Shown piece after piece: positions 1 through 11,242 of a stretch of DNA of 64,000 nucleotides. Positions within the stretch are counted from its first letter, which is position 1; each line of letters starts with the position of its first letter. This stretch comes from Sparassis latifolia (Eukaryota; Basidiomycota; Agaricomycetes; Polyporales; Sparassidaceae): contig JAENRS010000014.1 of the NCBI GenBank assembly GCA_018466975.1, positions 124,001 through 188,000 on the forward strand, read 5' to 3'. The notes beneath the pieces were generated by a model, which was given only the letters and a program-made list of their open reading frames with translations, did no database searches and was not told where the DNA came from. The translations under genes were made by a program, and so were the position numbers.

Positions 1-428
1 GTACGGTTTCGCAAATTACGGTGGCAACGCGTCTTCACTCGTCCTATTCAATGGAGAACACAGCTGTGGCACTGGCAGATGGCCCTCGTGCAACAGTGGA
101 CCTTCCAACTAAGAAACATCCTCAGAACAACTTGAATGGTACCGCATTGATGTTTCATTATACCTGAAAATTTCTCTGAATGGAGGGACCCAGAAATGTG
201 TCAGATTCTAGTCTTTGAATTCGGCAACTTCCGTCGAAATTGCGGTCGGCTCCCGGGCCCGGGACGTACGTGCACATCGTTAAATAGCAACCCGTCCACC
301 CTGTCCTCCCCACTCAGTAAGGGATTATTTTGTAGTCTGCTTACCCGAGAAAAATTTAAGCTCTAGTAAGTAATCGTAAGCCCATTGATTTGAGGTCGCG
401 CAGAAGACTATAGATCCACGACCTCAGC
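1..428. other. Upstream flank, no gene recognised
   Basis: No convincing coding exon or RNA gene is visible here. The stretch contains a GC-rich patch around 250-265 and a pyrimidine-rich patch around 295-320, and probably holds the promoter and 5' leader of the DUF3605 gene that starts at 429. Confidence 0.4.
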
Positions 429-1514
429 ATGGTCCTCACACCGGGAGATATTCCTCTGGGGACCGGACCACCCACCCGGGAGGAATTACTCATCTATTAC
501 CCTGCGAAATTTACCTGGAAGCAGTTAAAGACGTTCGTCAATTCGGGGTAGGCCCATAAGTTATTCCTAGTCACCCTTCCAATCCCATTCTCACCTCTGC
601 CAAGTGATCTACGGCTGCTCCAGCGCGACAAGAAACTGCATCTTAGATTCTCAGAATATATGAAAGGTATTCAAGCGCAGTATGGGTCCACGGGTATTTC
701 CCTTCTCTGCGTCTACAAGTTTATTGTTGACTGTGGATGTGCGCAGTGAACTATCTTCTCACCAAGCGTTTGCGGTGGGGAGAACCTGATAGGCAGTCGC
801 GCCTTTGCTCTCTGCTAGACGAAGATCATTCTGTACTCGATGGACTGGACAGCGATTGTAACGAGACCTCCACCGAGCTTCCGCCCATTTCCGCCGACGC
901 GCCCCATCATTTCACCGCGGATACTCCCCCGGAGCTGATCAGTATCATTATGAACGATTGGCCGTACTCCGGTAAGCTACGTCTCGTCTTTCCACGAGCA
1001 TGCTCTACTAATATTTGAACAGTACCTCCGGAGGTCGAGCACATTCTCATCTGGACGCGTCTTCCCCTCCTTCGTCCATCGATCCCGCCCTCCATTGCGT
1101 CTCACCTACTAGAATACGGATTATGGGGCTTCACGGGCAACACCGAGCCCCCGCCCTCACCGAGCACGCTCCCAGAGTGTCTGCCTGCGCTTGCAGATTG
1201 GAACTTCACTCCAGACAACATTGTGCATCCTCCTCCGAGGACGGAAAAAGAAGAAGCTCTTCTGCGTGAGACGATAGATGAAATCTCGGAGTTTGTGCGA
1301 CGGAAGTGGAAGGAAGCTGAGTGGGAGACGGCATGGTTCGTGAATCCCTCGGTATGTGGGAACATACGTGATGCGGTGCCAAAATTGAATTTCCTTGGTT
1401 TTAAAACAGAGATGGCAGAGTGTTCCGGGTTTGGCACATATACACGTCCTTGCAAAGCATAAGCCCTCCGAGGAGATAAATTCCTCTGACAAAATCTCAC
1501 GCAAATATATCTAA
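429..1514 (+). CDS. DUF3605-type fungal protein, copy 1 (intact)
   Basis: Five exons: 429-547, 605-693, 747-971, 1023-1351 and 1410-1514, all with GT/AG introns of 51-58 bp and consistent phases. The N-terminus reads MVLTPGDIPLGTGPPTREEL. The centre carries NDWPYSV-PPEVEHILIWTRLP followed by LWGFTG, and the last exon ends RWQSVPGLAHIHVLAKHK. I recognise the WPYS, EVEH-IWT, WGFTG, WFVNP and QSVPGLAHIHV blocks as the fungal DUF3605 family, whose biochemical function is unknown to me. A close paralogue with the same intron positions lies inverted at 62492-63560, and a fragment of a third copy lies near 31.7-32.0 kb. The C-terminal frame is chosen because splicing at 1351/1410 restores the conserved QSVPGLAHIHV block, while read-through does not. 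The exon structure is well supported. The family name comes from memory of the motif. Confidence 0.8.
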
Positions 1515-1744
1515 TGCATGCCGTATTGGCCTGTTTATCCATGTTCTTGGATATATACCTACTATCTGCATAGATACAGTTTGTCCTAGTTTTCAGTTGG
1601 CTCTGCTCTGCAGTATGCGAAGTCGTGATGATGAAGCACATGGTCGCGACGCATGTTGCGCGTGATCAGACGCGTTCAGTTATCTCGATATGGTAATTAA
1701 AGCGAACCTCATCAGATTTCTTGACCACGAACTATCTTCCGATC

Positions 1745-3000
1745 ATGGCACGCGTTTTCTCTCTGCAAGGAAAAGGATTGAAGCTCAACACGAGAGCCGA
1801 TATCGAGCCATACCTCAAGGACGTCCCAACAACGATCGAGGAGATCCACCTCGGAGGAAACACCGTCGGAGTGGAGGCGGCGCAAGCACTTGCAGAGTTT
1901 CTCACAAAGACGACCGCTCTCAGGGTGGGTGATAGCTCCCTCGAATAACTATGTCTTTATAACGCTCCGAGCTCTTCTAGATTGCTGATTTCGCAGACAT
2001 CTTCACCGGACGTCTGATCAGCGAGATCCCACAAGCACTTTCCGCTATTTGCGATGCACTCATACCCAAGACTACCCTTATAGAGATCGACCTCAGTGAT
2101 AATGCTTTCGGCGGACGATCCGTAGACCCAATGGTTCCCTTCCTCTCGCAGAACCGCTCTTTCCAAGTCCTGAAGCTGAACAACAACGGCTTGGGACCTG
2201 CAGGTGGCGCAACTGTGGCCGAAGCTCTGCTGCGCTCCGCTGAGCTCAGTGCCTCGAAGGGCGAGCCCTCTAACCTCCGCATCGTCATGTGCGGGCGAAA
2301 TCGTCTAGAGGACGGTTCCGCACCCGTGTGGGCCAAGGCGCTTGCTGCACATGGTCGACTGGAGGAGGTGCGCATGCCGCAGAACGGTATCCGTATGTCG
2401 GGTTCGGTCGCGCTCGTACATGGGCTCTCAGGCTGTCCGCGACTCGCCCATTTGGACTTGCAGGATAACACGTTCGGCGACGCCGGCTCGTCGGCAATGG
2501 CCGCGTCTCTGCGGTCGTGGCCCGCGCTGAGGCATCTGAACCTGTCCGACTGTGTGCTTGCAGAGGAGGGTGCTGTGTCCCCAATTGTAGAGGCACTTGC
2601 GGCTGGATCGAACCCCAAGCTCGAGGTACTGCAGCTGCAGAACAATAACTTGGAGACGCAGTCGTTCGCCCTCCTTGCGCAGGGCGTCGATATGCACCTG
2701 CCGGTGCTGAAGACGCTTGAGGTGCAGTGGAACGAGATTGAAGAAGATGACGAAGGCATCGAGGCGTTGCACGGATCGTTGAAGAAGAGGGGAGGAAGGC
2801 TTATCGTTGAAGATGAGGAGGAGGAGGAGGAGGAGGAAGAGGAGGAAGAGGAAGAGGAAGAAAAAGAGGAGGAATCCAAAGCCAAGGAAGAAGAGGAGGC
2901 AGAAACGAATCCTACTCCTCCTGTACCCGCACCGAAGGCTGCCGCTAAGGATGCGGCGGATGAACTAGCAGATTTGATGGGCAAGGTCGAAATTCGGTGA
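1745..3000 (+). CDS. rna1: Ran GTPase-activating protein (RanGAP1/Rna1)
   Basis: Two exons, 1745-1924 and 1981-3000, encode 399 aa. The start MARVFSLQGKGLKLNTRADI is followed by a series of leucine-rich repeats (for example LKLNNNGLGPAGG and LDLQDNTFGDAG) and an uninterrupted Glu-rich tract near the C-terminus, coded around 2812-2880. This is the classic RanGAP layout, and the length matches the fungal family. DIFTGRLISEIP immediately after the intron contains the conserved arginine region used in GTPase activation. RanGAP stimulates GTP hydrolysis by Ran in the cytosol and so powers nuclear transport, the same process served by the TPR/Mlp nucleoporin at 35-42 kb. A short lysine/alanine-rich tail follows the acidic block. 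The start is the first ATG that keeps the LRR frame. Confidence 0.93.
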
Positions 3001-3435
3001 TCGTCTTTCCAATGGGCGTAGTGGCCTCTTCATTGTATACCATAGCGTAGCGGCACTTATCGGTGAAGGTACCCATCTGTATCTTAGAGTTATGGTAGAG
3101 CTGAATCTCCCAAATGCAACGCGCGCCAACCTGAGATCGGTACGAGATCTAGGGCGACGACTCACTAGAGGTTCCGTACACGGCAAATCTACTAAATATT
3201 CCACAAGGTGCAATTTACCACCGTCTTGCGTCCCCCCAAATTGGCGAGACTGCTTTATCAGAATTCTGCAGGCCCGGTGAGGATACACACTTGGGGTCCG
3301 TTGATATACTTACTGTAAGCGAATCATAGTAAGTTCTCCCGTAGAGTTCTCTTAGACGGACCGAGGAAGATCGCGGTTGGATCTGCATAGAACTTGAAGA
3401 CAAATATCATTTGGAGCTCCATCATCAGCCAAAAA

Positions 3436-4739
3436 ATGTCACTTTCGAAACGGTGTGGAAGGCCTCCGCAGCACAGGGCTTTCCAGCCCGGGAAAAGGCA
3501 TATGGACCTCCTACCATCCATCAGCCGAAGCAGCGGATTGGACAAGGATGGTGATGCGTAAGCCCCATCGATGTCCTGCATAAAATTATGTGAAACCATT
3601 CAGCATACTCCAACAGGCTGACAGACTTCACGGTCCAAGAAGAATACCGTGAATACATTCAAGGAAAGGTGTGGGCGCCGTATTAATTTCCACTCTAGAG
3701 GCTGATCTTCGTCGTCCAAGTTGGAAGAGTATTGGCGGCGTCGTGGTGCTCCAGACGCAGAAAAAGGGCGACAAGACGTTGAGCAGAACTTGCTCATTTT
3801 GTTCCGTGAGTGGACGAGTTCAATCTTACATCAGTGGTCTGGATCTGAGGAATTCTCAGGCAAGCTAAGAGAAGGAGTTCTATCGTCCAATCGCAGTGAC
3901 GAATTTGCTTTGAAAGGTACACAAACTCGAGATATTCTTCCGCTATATGCGTGACTTTTTACTGACTGCTCATTTCTGTAGTCTATGAGACTTCCGTCCA
4001 CCTCTCTATCTTGTTCCACAGCCCAGGGCAAACCACATCAACTCTTTCACATCTCCTCCCAGAACTCTATCTGCGTGTCTTTCCTTCACCTCCACCATTT
4101 GCAGATTCGGGCCATCCTGCGTTCCCAACAACCATCCTCGCGCTCTTGCACAACCTCATCTCGGGCTATCCGTCGCAGAGCCGGTACCACGAGCTGTTGC
4201 ACTCACTACCACGTACTTTTCTACCCCGTGATTCAGACGCATATCGATGGATGGACGACTTGACTCGCACTCTCCGCAGGCGTAATTACGCGCGGTTGGA
4301 GAGGTTAACACAGCGGGACGCATTCGCAAGTTTTGCCGCGCCTGATAAAGTCACGTCGTCCGGCCATGCTGGCAAGGACGGCTCGACTGCAGACGCGGAT
4401 AACCGGGCCAAGAGCCTTCACCTTGAGGCACTATGTACACTCGTCGATGCTGTACGCGCCAAAGCGCGCGAAACAGCATGGCGTATCTTGCGCGGCGCTT
4501 ACCGCGAACTAACCTGCCCTCTTCCCGGACGCACCGCCGAGGTACCTCTGACGACCAGCGAGTGGCTGGCCCGCTCACTCACTCTGCGGTCTGTTTTACC
4601 GCAACGTATCGATCATAGTATATCCATCGCGCAGCTGGTGGACGACTGGTTGAATGGCAAGTGCAAGGAAGGGGAAGTGAGACGTAAAGAAGGTATAGAG
4701 GGTAGGTGGATCGTGTGCAAGGTTCCCGTCAAGGCGTGA
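3436..4739 (+). CDS. SAC3/GANP-like domain protein (5' end uncertain)
   Basis: Exons 3436-3557, 3617-3668, 3721-3916 and 3982-4739 join in phase to 375 aa. The core contains LREGVLSSNRSDEFALK joined to VYETSVHLSILF, then LSHLLPELY, a helical stretch with LRRRNYARLERL, and a late LVDAVRAKARETAWRILR segment. The order 'FTVxVYETHA...L', helical repeats, then 'R..aW' resembles the SAC3/GANP/LENG8 superfamily of mRNA-export and transcription-coupled scaffolds. I assign it on pattern only. The frame stays open upstream, and a coding-looking exon ends at a GTAAGC donor near 3315, so the true start may lie near 3.1 kb. The stop is 60 bp from the convergent PPCDC stop. Confidence 0.5.
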
Positions 4740-4799
4740 AAGACATGATGTTCAAGAGATACACCTCCCTTCGCGTTACATTGAATATAATACGGAGCA

Positions 4800-5726
4800 T
4801 TATGCTGTATTCTTCCTCACGAGACCGAACTTGTCGACTACGACTTGGACGACATCTTTCCACTCGGTCATGGCTCCTAAGCCTGCGCATGGTGAGCAAG
4901 ATTTCGGGAGTCCATACCATAGAACTCACCAATGTCACCGCAGGCGAGGGTCTTCCCGATTGGACCGACTACGTCGTATCCAATGACCTCACGTACGACG
5001 CGAATGTGCTCGCTTGTAAGAGGATGTTCATACATCAGGGTGTTCATGGCGGGAAAAACGTATGTCGGTGTGGTAGGTGCCAGAGCGCGCAGCAGTGAAG
5101 TCTAAACGGGCAGCAGGGTCGATTTTCTTGCCAGACGAGGAGATACAGAAAAGCCGTACCGCTAGATTATCGCATATACCACTCGCAATCTTTGCGAGTG
5201 TATTTGCTGAGCAAGGCGCAATAATGACGATGTCGGCCCACCTCCGCAACTCAATGTGCAGAATGGGGTCGCTGATGCGAAACGCTCCCTGCGGCAAATG
5301 TCACAGAGGCAATAAAACATGGTAACTATACGCACATCTTCTGTCCATTCATCTTCGTCTCGCCACACTCGAGCGCCTGCTCTCTCCACGGCGCCGACGT
5401 CGAAGAATGCAAGGGAAGGCTTGGTCGATACGACCTCGACTTTCACTGCCCTATACTGCGGGACGAGTATCGACCATCAACGTAAGGAATCAGCCAAGGT
5501 CAGCATCCAGACAATGCATGCAAGAGTAGTTAGCACCGACGGACAACAACTCAGACACTATCAGGGGGGCTTTGATGGATGCCACGCTGCCTGTGGTCAT
5601 TAGCAGAACATGTGTGCACCCCGGCCTCCGCTCATCCTCGGCAAGAAATGTCCTCTTCACCATGTCGCAACGTTGAGCAGCAAAACTGGCAAACTCTTCG
5701 GTAGATTCGACCCCCGCGATTGACAT
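4800..5726 (-). CDS. Phosphopantothenoylcysteine decarboxylase (PPCDC)
   Basis: Five exons on the minus strand: 5541-5726, 5336-5455, 5160-5288, 4930-5101 and 4800-4876, giving 227 aa. The Hal3/Coab/Dfp flavoprotein fold is evident: HVLLMTTGSVASIKAP near the N-terminus (flavin phosphate loop), KVEVVSTKPSLAFF, RRWADIVIIAPCSANTLAKI, then FPAMNTLMYEHP (the substrate-binding PxMN motif) and GPIGKTLACGDIGMGAMTE, whose ACGD cysteine is the catalytic residue of decarboxylases. The enzyme converts phosphopantothenoylcysteine to phosphopantetheine in coenzyme A synthesis. Catalytic Asn and Cys are both present, so this is probably an active enzyme rather than a Hal3-type regulator. The first donor (after codon TCC at 5541) is slightly non-consensus. 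The others are typical. Confidence 0.92.
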
Positions 5727-5860
5727 CCGTGACCAGTCACGTGGGCACCGTCACTGTTCGAGCCTCACCTCACTGTGAGCAACGGCGAGCTCACTATGTG
5801 GGGTCCAGGCGCGGGGGCGCCGTCACTGTTTTTCGCGACGCGACCCCTCACCTAGTCTAG

Positions 5861-5900
5861 GATCATTATCCGGGAGCCCACTGAGAAGTCCCCCGTGGGA
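5861..5900 (+). repeat. Left inverted repeat of copy A
   Basis: About 40 bp that matches the reverse complement of 7654-7692 apart from a short divergent stretch (ATCCGGGAGC against ACCGATGAC). The conserved core is CTGAGAAGTCCCCCGTGGGA. It lies 8 bp inside the left boundary, whereas the right partner lies about 66 bp inside the right boundary, so the repeats are subterminal and asymmetric. Confidence 0.85.
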
Positions 5901-6039
5901 GTTTTTGAGCTACGTGCCAGACAGCGGAAGGGACGGCTGCGTCATCGGCACTAAACTATAATTCCCAAAATGCGTCGGTGGCAGAGATGTCAGTCAACTC
6001 TGTATGTATGCTACGTAGCTGTAATCCACGCCGTTCTCT

Positions 6040-7063
6040 ATGTCCATCATACCTGCAGAAGGCTCTTCAGAATGGCTCGAGTCGCTGATCATTCAGAAGT
6101 GTCCCTCGGTTCGCGATTTCCAGCTACGCCATGGCATGGACCTCATCCGCGGCAAGGATCTGTTCCTCGTCATCGCGCCGGGCCAGGGAAGACGACGGTT
6201 ATGCATGCTCCGCTACTGGCTGCACAAGCCCAGATGAAGATAGGAATAGCTCTCATGATTGTGCCTACTAAATTGCTAGCATTGCAGCAGATACTGTTGT
6301 GCTGACAAGCACACCGACAGTAGTTTCATTCTGACCTTGAGTATAGGAAACTGTGGCCAATAGCCGCGGAATTCGTGCACTGGCTATCAACGAAGACACT
6401 ATGAGAGAAGCATACCACAACAATCGCGATCTTCTGGCCGAGCTTGTCAGCGAAGAGGACATTCGTCTCGCCATCATGAGCCCTCAAATGCTCCGGTCAA
6501 AATGCGTTCGTAGCCTGCTGTCGCAGCAAGCTGTCAAGAGTCTTGTCTGCTGGTTCTTCGTTGACGAAGCCCACCTCGTCGACGAACAGAGTGGCGAGTG
6601 GATCGAGATCTTCAAGTCCATCAAGACTATGCGCGCTATCTTGTCAGCTCGGACAGTTTGGGCAGCGTTCACTGGCACGGCGACTCCATCTCGGACTCTG
6701 GTTCTCGCTGAAAATCTGGGCTTCCAACCTGGGCACTATGTCAATGCTCGGTACTCGGTTGACTGCTCCAACATCAAATATATCCCGCGGTTCTTCGAGC
6801 ATGCTGTCTCTGGCACGGACTTCCTCGACATCAGCTTCCTGATACCCCTGGAGATGGCTTCCACCACCGATATCACAACAACTCTGATCTTTTGCCAGAC
6901 TATCGAGCTCGGCTACAAAATCATGTCTTTTCTCGATCGCCTTATCCCTGAAGCAGTACCTCATCGCAACAAGATCATTAAACTCTACAACTCATTCATG
7001 CCTGCGACGTACCGACAACGCTTCGTACAGGACCGTTTGAGCGGTGCTGAACTGCATATGTAG
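6040..7063 (+). pseudogene. RecQ-like DEAH helicase fragment inside copy A
   Basis: The reading frame begins MSIIPAEGSSEWLES and runs to LIRGKDLFLVIAPG. It then breaks at the Walker A motif, and GPGKTTVMHAPLLAAQ continues in another frame, so one base has been lost in the P-loop codons near 6178-6195. Further on are VANSRGIRALAINEDT, SEEDIRLAIMSPQ, the DEAH-type motif II WFFVDEAHLVDE, motif III AFTGTATPSR, and ITTTLIFCQTIELG. This order is that of a superfamily 2 RecQ-type helicase, as found in telomere-linked and transposon-borne fungal helicases. The frame stops at 7063 before the last helicase motifs, so the C-terminus is missing. It is almost certainly non-functional. Confidence 0.75.
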
Positions 7064-7653
7064 ACACTTGCGGGATGAGCAGATTCAAAGGCGCGCGCGA
7101 ACGCGTCGGCGAAACTGGACTAGATCGTAGCGGGGGGTAAAGTGATGCTGTGTAACCTCCGTGCATTTCCCGTCGTGCATAGCGAACATCTTGCAGGCCA
7201 TTGTGCACATGCGCGCGACCTCGTGAAATTTCCGAGTTGTCCTGAGTCCCTGACTCCGATTCCGCTAAGCTCAGTGACCTCGAGTGCATCCCGAACTCAC
7301 TATCATCCTGAGTATTTACACCAGGAGATAAATCTATACATAAGGCTTATGAGAATCATCCGACGTTAGTGTGGTGACATTCTCACGATGAATAAAATGA
7401 TACGGATAGCCACTGGCAGGCTGGGATATCTGCGGAAGACTGAAGGATCGGCTGAGTACCTGAGGGCCCATATGTACAGATCCGAATATGTCGCCATCAT
7501 CCTGGATGTCGTCAGTAGGTGGAACCGTCGCCATGAGAACTTTTTACAGCACGCGAAGCTTGTACACAGGTAAGACGCGCCTGTGGCTGCACGCGACTTG
7601 AGCGCTAAAGATTCGTGCGTCGAATTGCCGTCGGCATCGTTCAAAGTCCGGTT

Positions 7654-7692
7654 TCCCACGGGGGACTTCTCAGCGGGTCATCGGTAATGATC
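7654..7692 (+). repeat. Right inverted repeat of copy A
   Basis: Partner of 5861-5900 in inverted orientation, containing TCCCACGGGGGACTTCTCAG. The same pair appears in copy B (30801-30840 and 31660-31700 regions). Confidence 0.85.
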
Positions 7693-7829
7693 TCAGCCTC
7701 TATTACAAAGGAACGACTGTCTTCCTGCAGGTAACTAGAGGCTGTATCTATGAGCCTAGGGGCCCGTGGGGCGGCAATTTTGACAGCTCTCTTTCTACCA
7801 TTTGTACGCTTTGCTCAATGAAGGTGGAC

Positions 7830-7950
7830 ATCCATGGCCATAGGACCTCGAAAGCGCCTCATCCCGTCCGATCTGCGAAGTTAAGCGAGGTGCCGCCCAG
7901 TTAGTAGTACCACGGTGCCAGTGGGGAACCACGCGGGAGGGTGCTGTGGT
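7830..7950 (+). rRNA. 5S rRNA, degenerate copy
   Basis: The 5' two thirds follow fungal 5S rRNA closely (ATCCATGGCCATAGGACCTC, then CATCCCGTCCGATCTGCGAA and GCCGCCCAGTTAGTA), and the end GGGTGCTGTGGTTTTT includes a pol III T-run. Compared with the copy at 62061-62176 it has extra bases after GTTAGTA and around CGGTGCCAGTGGGG, and it lacks the AATCCT segment before GGTGCTGTGG. It is therefore probably a pseudogene or variant. It lies 62 bp past the GGGGCCCGT duplication at the right edge of copy A. See the finding on the split 5S-DUF3605 locus. Confidence 0.75.
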
Positions 7951-8151
7951 TTTTCAGTTTTTATCTTACCCCGCGTTTAGCTTCTCCCTATTCACAACAA
8001 ATGTCTTCGTACGGACAAGGTAATATATATCACGATGCTGAAGGCAGCATCACCTGGAATTAATACCCAATGTGTACACCGTATAGTAAATGATATTTAT
8101 GCCTCTTAGTAGTCATCTATCTTATTTGAACCTTCGCTTTTGATCTGTACT

Positions 8152-8185
<34 letters not shown>

Positions 8186-8959
8186 CCATGTTGTCGTCCC
8201 GGCCTCGATGAATGTGGAATTTTATCGTCGCCGATAGCTCATCCAACCCTCTATACCCGCCCCATGATGGGCATCCAGCGTACGGAGTTGGCGTTCCCGA
8301 CATTGGGCAAACGCAGCCAGACACACCCTGACCATCATCCACCAGTCCAATCGCACATCCATCCCCGCAGCACGCCAACCAGCTCATCGTCACTTCCTCT
8401 ACCACTCGGTCTGTCGCATTCATGAACCATCATCGTTTGTCCTAGGATGGACGACTGCCGGCAACCGGGTTGGATTATGTAAGGGGTTGGTACAGAGGTG
8501 GGTCCTTGGTTGATGCTTTCCCCTCCTTTCAAGGAGTCCTTTCTTCCGGCGTAACCCCCATCCACCTACATGGTCTTATCACGGTGATCCTGTACTCCAG
8601 GTAGCGGAGTGCTAGTCCGCCAACGTCCCGCTCATGCCATTGTAGATCCGCTGCTCCATACATACTTGGTTCGTCGAGGCCTGTCGTAGACATGTCCTAA
8701 GCCCACTGGGGCGAAGGCGGATATAGTATTGTAAACATTGTAAACAAGCTATATACATATTCATCTACTTTAATTTAATTACGAGTAACTGTGACGCCGG
8801 ATGGAGCAAGCTAACCAGCGGTTGCACCAAGGTCGTGCAAGTGTCTATTGAATGGGTAAGCTCCTAGAGATAGCTGCGTAGATTGAATTTCCCGGTCTGC
8901 TAGACCTGCATAGATCTGCATCAATGATCAGTTTCTATCAATCCATACGGACAGTACAC
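7951..8959. other. Intergenic, no gene recognised
   Basis: No gene was recognised in this kilobase. It holds the 5S terminator T-run, a (ACA)n microsatellite, a moderately GC-rich stretch (8230-8700) with no sustained conserved frame, and an AT-rich patch around 8730-8790 (ATTGTAAACA repeated twice). The last 100 bp are probably the 3' UTR of the minus-strand PrpD gene. Confidence 0.4.
8152..8187 (+). repeat. (ACA)12 microsatellite
   Basis: Twelve uninterrupted ACA trinucleotides. Not in a recognised coding frame. Confidence 0.95.
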
Positions 8960-10492
8960 TCACGACTTTTGCTCCGCAATAAAACCATCCACCCAATCGC
9001 ACACCCTCATCTCTTCCATCTCCTCCCGCATGCCCTGGTCCCAAACCGTAACAGGGTCGCGCAGCACGCCGCTCGTCAGCTCGATGAACTTCTCCCTCGT
9101 ACGCTCGGGTGTATCCTCACGATTCGGATGCCCAACGGGGCGCTCAACAAGCACCTCGTCGAGCACTGTCCCGTCGTCCATCGTCACCAGGAGCGCGCTC
9201 GCAGCCTTTTTCGCGCTCATATCATGATAATCCCTCGTCATCTGCGGGTCCTCCACCATCGTCATCTTCGCACGGAGCGCCTCGACGCGCGGATCGCTCG
9301 TCCATGGGGACGCGTCCGCATAGTCGCCCGCCGCGGGCCACCCGCCCTTGAGGAGCGTGACCGCAACCATATACCGCATGCAATGGTCGCGGTCCGCGGC
9401 ATTGTGCAGCGGCCCTGTCTTGTCGATGATCGTCATCGCCGCCGCCTGCGTGCGGATGCGGATATCGCGCACGCGCTCGAGGCGCCCGCGCAGCTGCGTG
9501 GAGAGCGACAGTGCAGCTTCGACCGCAGCGATCCCGTGGCCCTCCGCCACGGCAAGCTTGATGAAGAAGTGCTCGATGACGAGCGTGCGGAAGGGCACGG
9601 GAAGCTCGAACACGCGCCCGCCGAAGCTCGTCGCATAGAACCCCCAGGTGGGCGCCGTGAGCACGGTTGGGAAGCCTGGTTGGCCGGACTTGGTCATGAG
9701 GACGAGGTGTACGGCGCGCATGCACGCGTCCCCTGCCGCCCAACCTTTGCGCGGGCTGAAGGGCGGTAGTGAGGTCAGTGCAGGTAACTGGAGGATTGTG
9801 GATAGGCGTACCTGGTGTTGGGACCCTGCCTGTAGATCCGGAGCGGTTGTCCGTCAGCGAAGGCCTGGCTGATTGCGTCATTGGCCTGTGCACGCGTGAG
9901 GCCCATGAGCTTGGAGACCACCGCTGTCGCGGCGATCTTGACCAGAACAACGTGGTCAATTCCGACTTTGTTGAACGCGTTTTTGATCTGCACAGTCCAT
10001 CATAAAGACAGGACTTAAAGTACTGATACAGCATACCTGAAAAACACCTTGAATCTCATAGGCTTTGATAATAGCCTCAAGGACGTCCTTCATCTTGATA
10101 CTGTCGTCACCAGACTTACTGAACCAGTATGCGACCGGGAGAATGGCACCGATATTGTCGGACGGATGGCCCCACTCCGCACCGGGAAACGCGTCGCTGT
10201 GGTCGAGATAGCGGATGAGGGAACCGAGGTCGAACGCCGCCTTGAGTGGGTCAAGCACGTAAGGCGTCGCGGGGAGTGGGAAGCCATTAGGTACGACAGT
10301 CCCCTTGACGGTAGGCCCTATAAAGCTGCTGCAGACAGGGACGCTCTCAATGGCGCAGGCAAGAGAGTCGAGCAGCGCGACGTGAGCGCGCATCCATGCA
10401 TTTGTGGAGGATATTTGATAATTGAAGACGTAGTCAGAAATGGACTGAATAACAGCGTCAAATGGGGGACGAGTGTTGTCGGTTGATGCCAT
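8960..10492 (-). CDS. prpD: MmgE/PrpD family protein, probably 2-methylcitrate dehydratase
   Basis: Three exons on the minus strand (10037-10492, 9812-9987 and 8960-9755) give 475 aa, the normal PrpD length. The protein begins [15 protein letters not shown]. Family blocks are [12 protein letters not shown] near the N-terminus, [49 protein letters not shown], and across the second intron [21 protein letters not shown] (broken by the splice), then [15 protein letters not shown]. Matching of all blocks through both introns confirms the splicing. PrpD dehydrates 2-methylcitrate in the methylcitrate cycle that clears propionyl-CoA. In fungi this is mitochondrial, but I see no clear presequence with this start. 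An upstream in-frame ATG at 10579 would add 29 residues. A TATA element lies about 100 bp upstream. Confidence 0.9.
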
Positions 10493-10590
10493 TGGGATGA
10501 GGGGATAATTTAAGAGTGTGCAGCCTCTTTTGTTGCACGGCAAATTTTTGTAGGGAGATGGAGCCCACTTTGCAGTCAAACGATGGCACC

Positions 10591-10596
10591 TTTATA
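10591..10596 (-). promoter_or_regulatory. TATA box of prpD
   Basis: On the minus strand the sequence reads CCCTTATAAAGG, with TATAAA about 100 bp before the prpD ATG at 10492. The position suits a short 5' leader. Confidence 0.5.
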
Positions 10597-10599
10597 AGG

Positions 10600-11242
10600 G
10601 AGCTTCGGCGTCAGGGCTGGTCGCTTTGGTTGACTTGTGAAAGTGGAAGCAGGCGCGGGTGAAATCATATGAAACAGTCACCTGCCTTTATTTACAAGTC
10701 TGCGCTCTCAGAAACCACACTTCCATGTATTCCAAGCACGGTATGTCTGAGGGTGTTCTAAACGGAAGTAGACCGGTCAAATATGAGCCATCCAGGCGGA
10801 ACGTTGGTCGGCGCATATGATGCTTGGCACGTTAGAACCATATCACTCGCCTGCTTAAATCGAATCACGATACAGGACTGGAATGTGACAATGATCCGCG
10901 GGAAATCTGGGATATCACGGGCAAGATATCACAGGCCCGATAAAACTACAGAGGACTCAAAGGAGGAGGCCTGTCTCTCGTTGGCCACGCCACCGAGCGC
11001 GTCTACAGCATGACGTAAGCACAGATCGTCACGTCGATCGATAAAACTCCAATCTAGATCTGCAACGACGACAGTGGATGTGCATGCCAGCTGCACTCCC
11101 GCGCAAATGCGTGTAAAATTCCACTCGCACATGCGCCATACTAAGCGCTACAAAGGAGTAAAATACCTGTACAAGCCTAGCTGTATCACAGGGGTGTCCC
11201 TAAGGTGCAGGGGCAAAACTTCTGGCCCAAACTCAGCTCAGC
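10600..11242. other. Intergenic between prpD and the flavin reductase-like gene
   Basis: No coding exon with conserved motifs was found on either strand. Expected contents are the prpD promoter (left part) and the 3' UTR of the next minus-strand gene (right part). A short repeat AGATATCACGGGCAAGATATCAC lies around 10910-10932. Confidence 0.4.

Larger units (their letters stand above)
5853..7758 (+). mobile_element. TIR-flanked helicase repeat, copy A (1.9 kb)
   Basis: Boundaries come from comparison with the second copy at 30750-31707 (minus). Both copies begin TAGTCTAGGATCATTA and end ATGAGCCTA, and similarity stops there on both sides. Inside, a roughly 40-bp inverted repeat pairs 5861-5900 with 7654-7692 (shared core CTGAGAAGTCCCCCGTGGGA). 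The body carries a decayed RecQ-like helicase. It is flanked on the left by CCCCTCACC (5844-5852) and on the right by GGGGCCCGT (7759-7767). These do not match each other but each matches one flank of copy B, so the true target duplication is probably 9 bp. A 9-bp duplication and long TIRs would suit a Mutator-like element, but no transposase is visible, so the class stays open. Confidence 0.8.

Noticed and set aside
8152..8187. ACA tract as a polyThr/polyGln or polyAsn coding repeat
   Set aside because: No open gene model around it. It lies between a 5S copy and the prpD 3' end.
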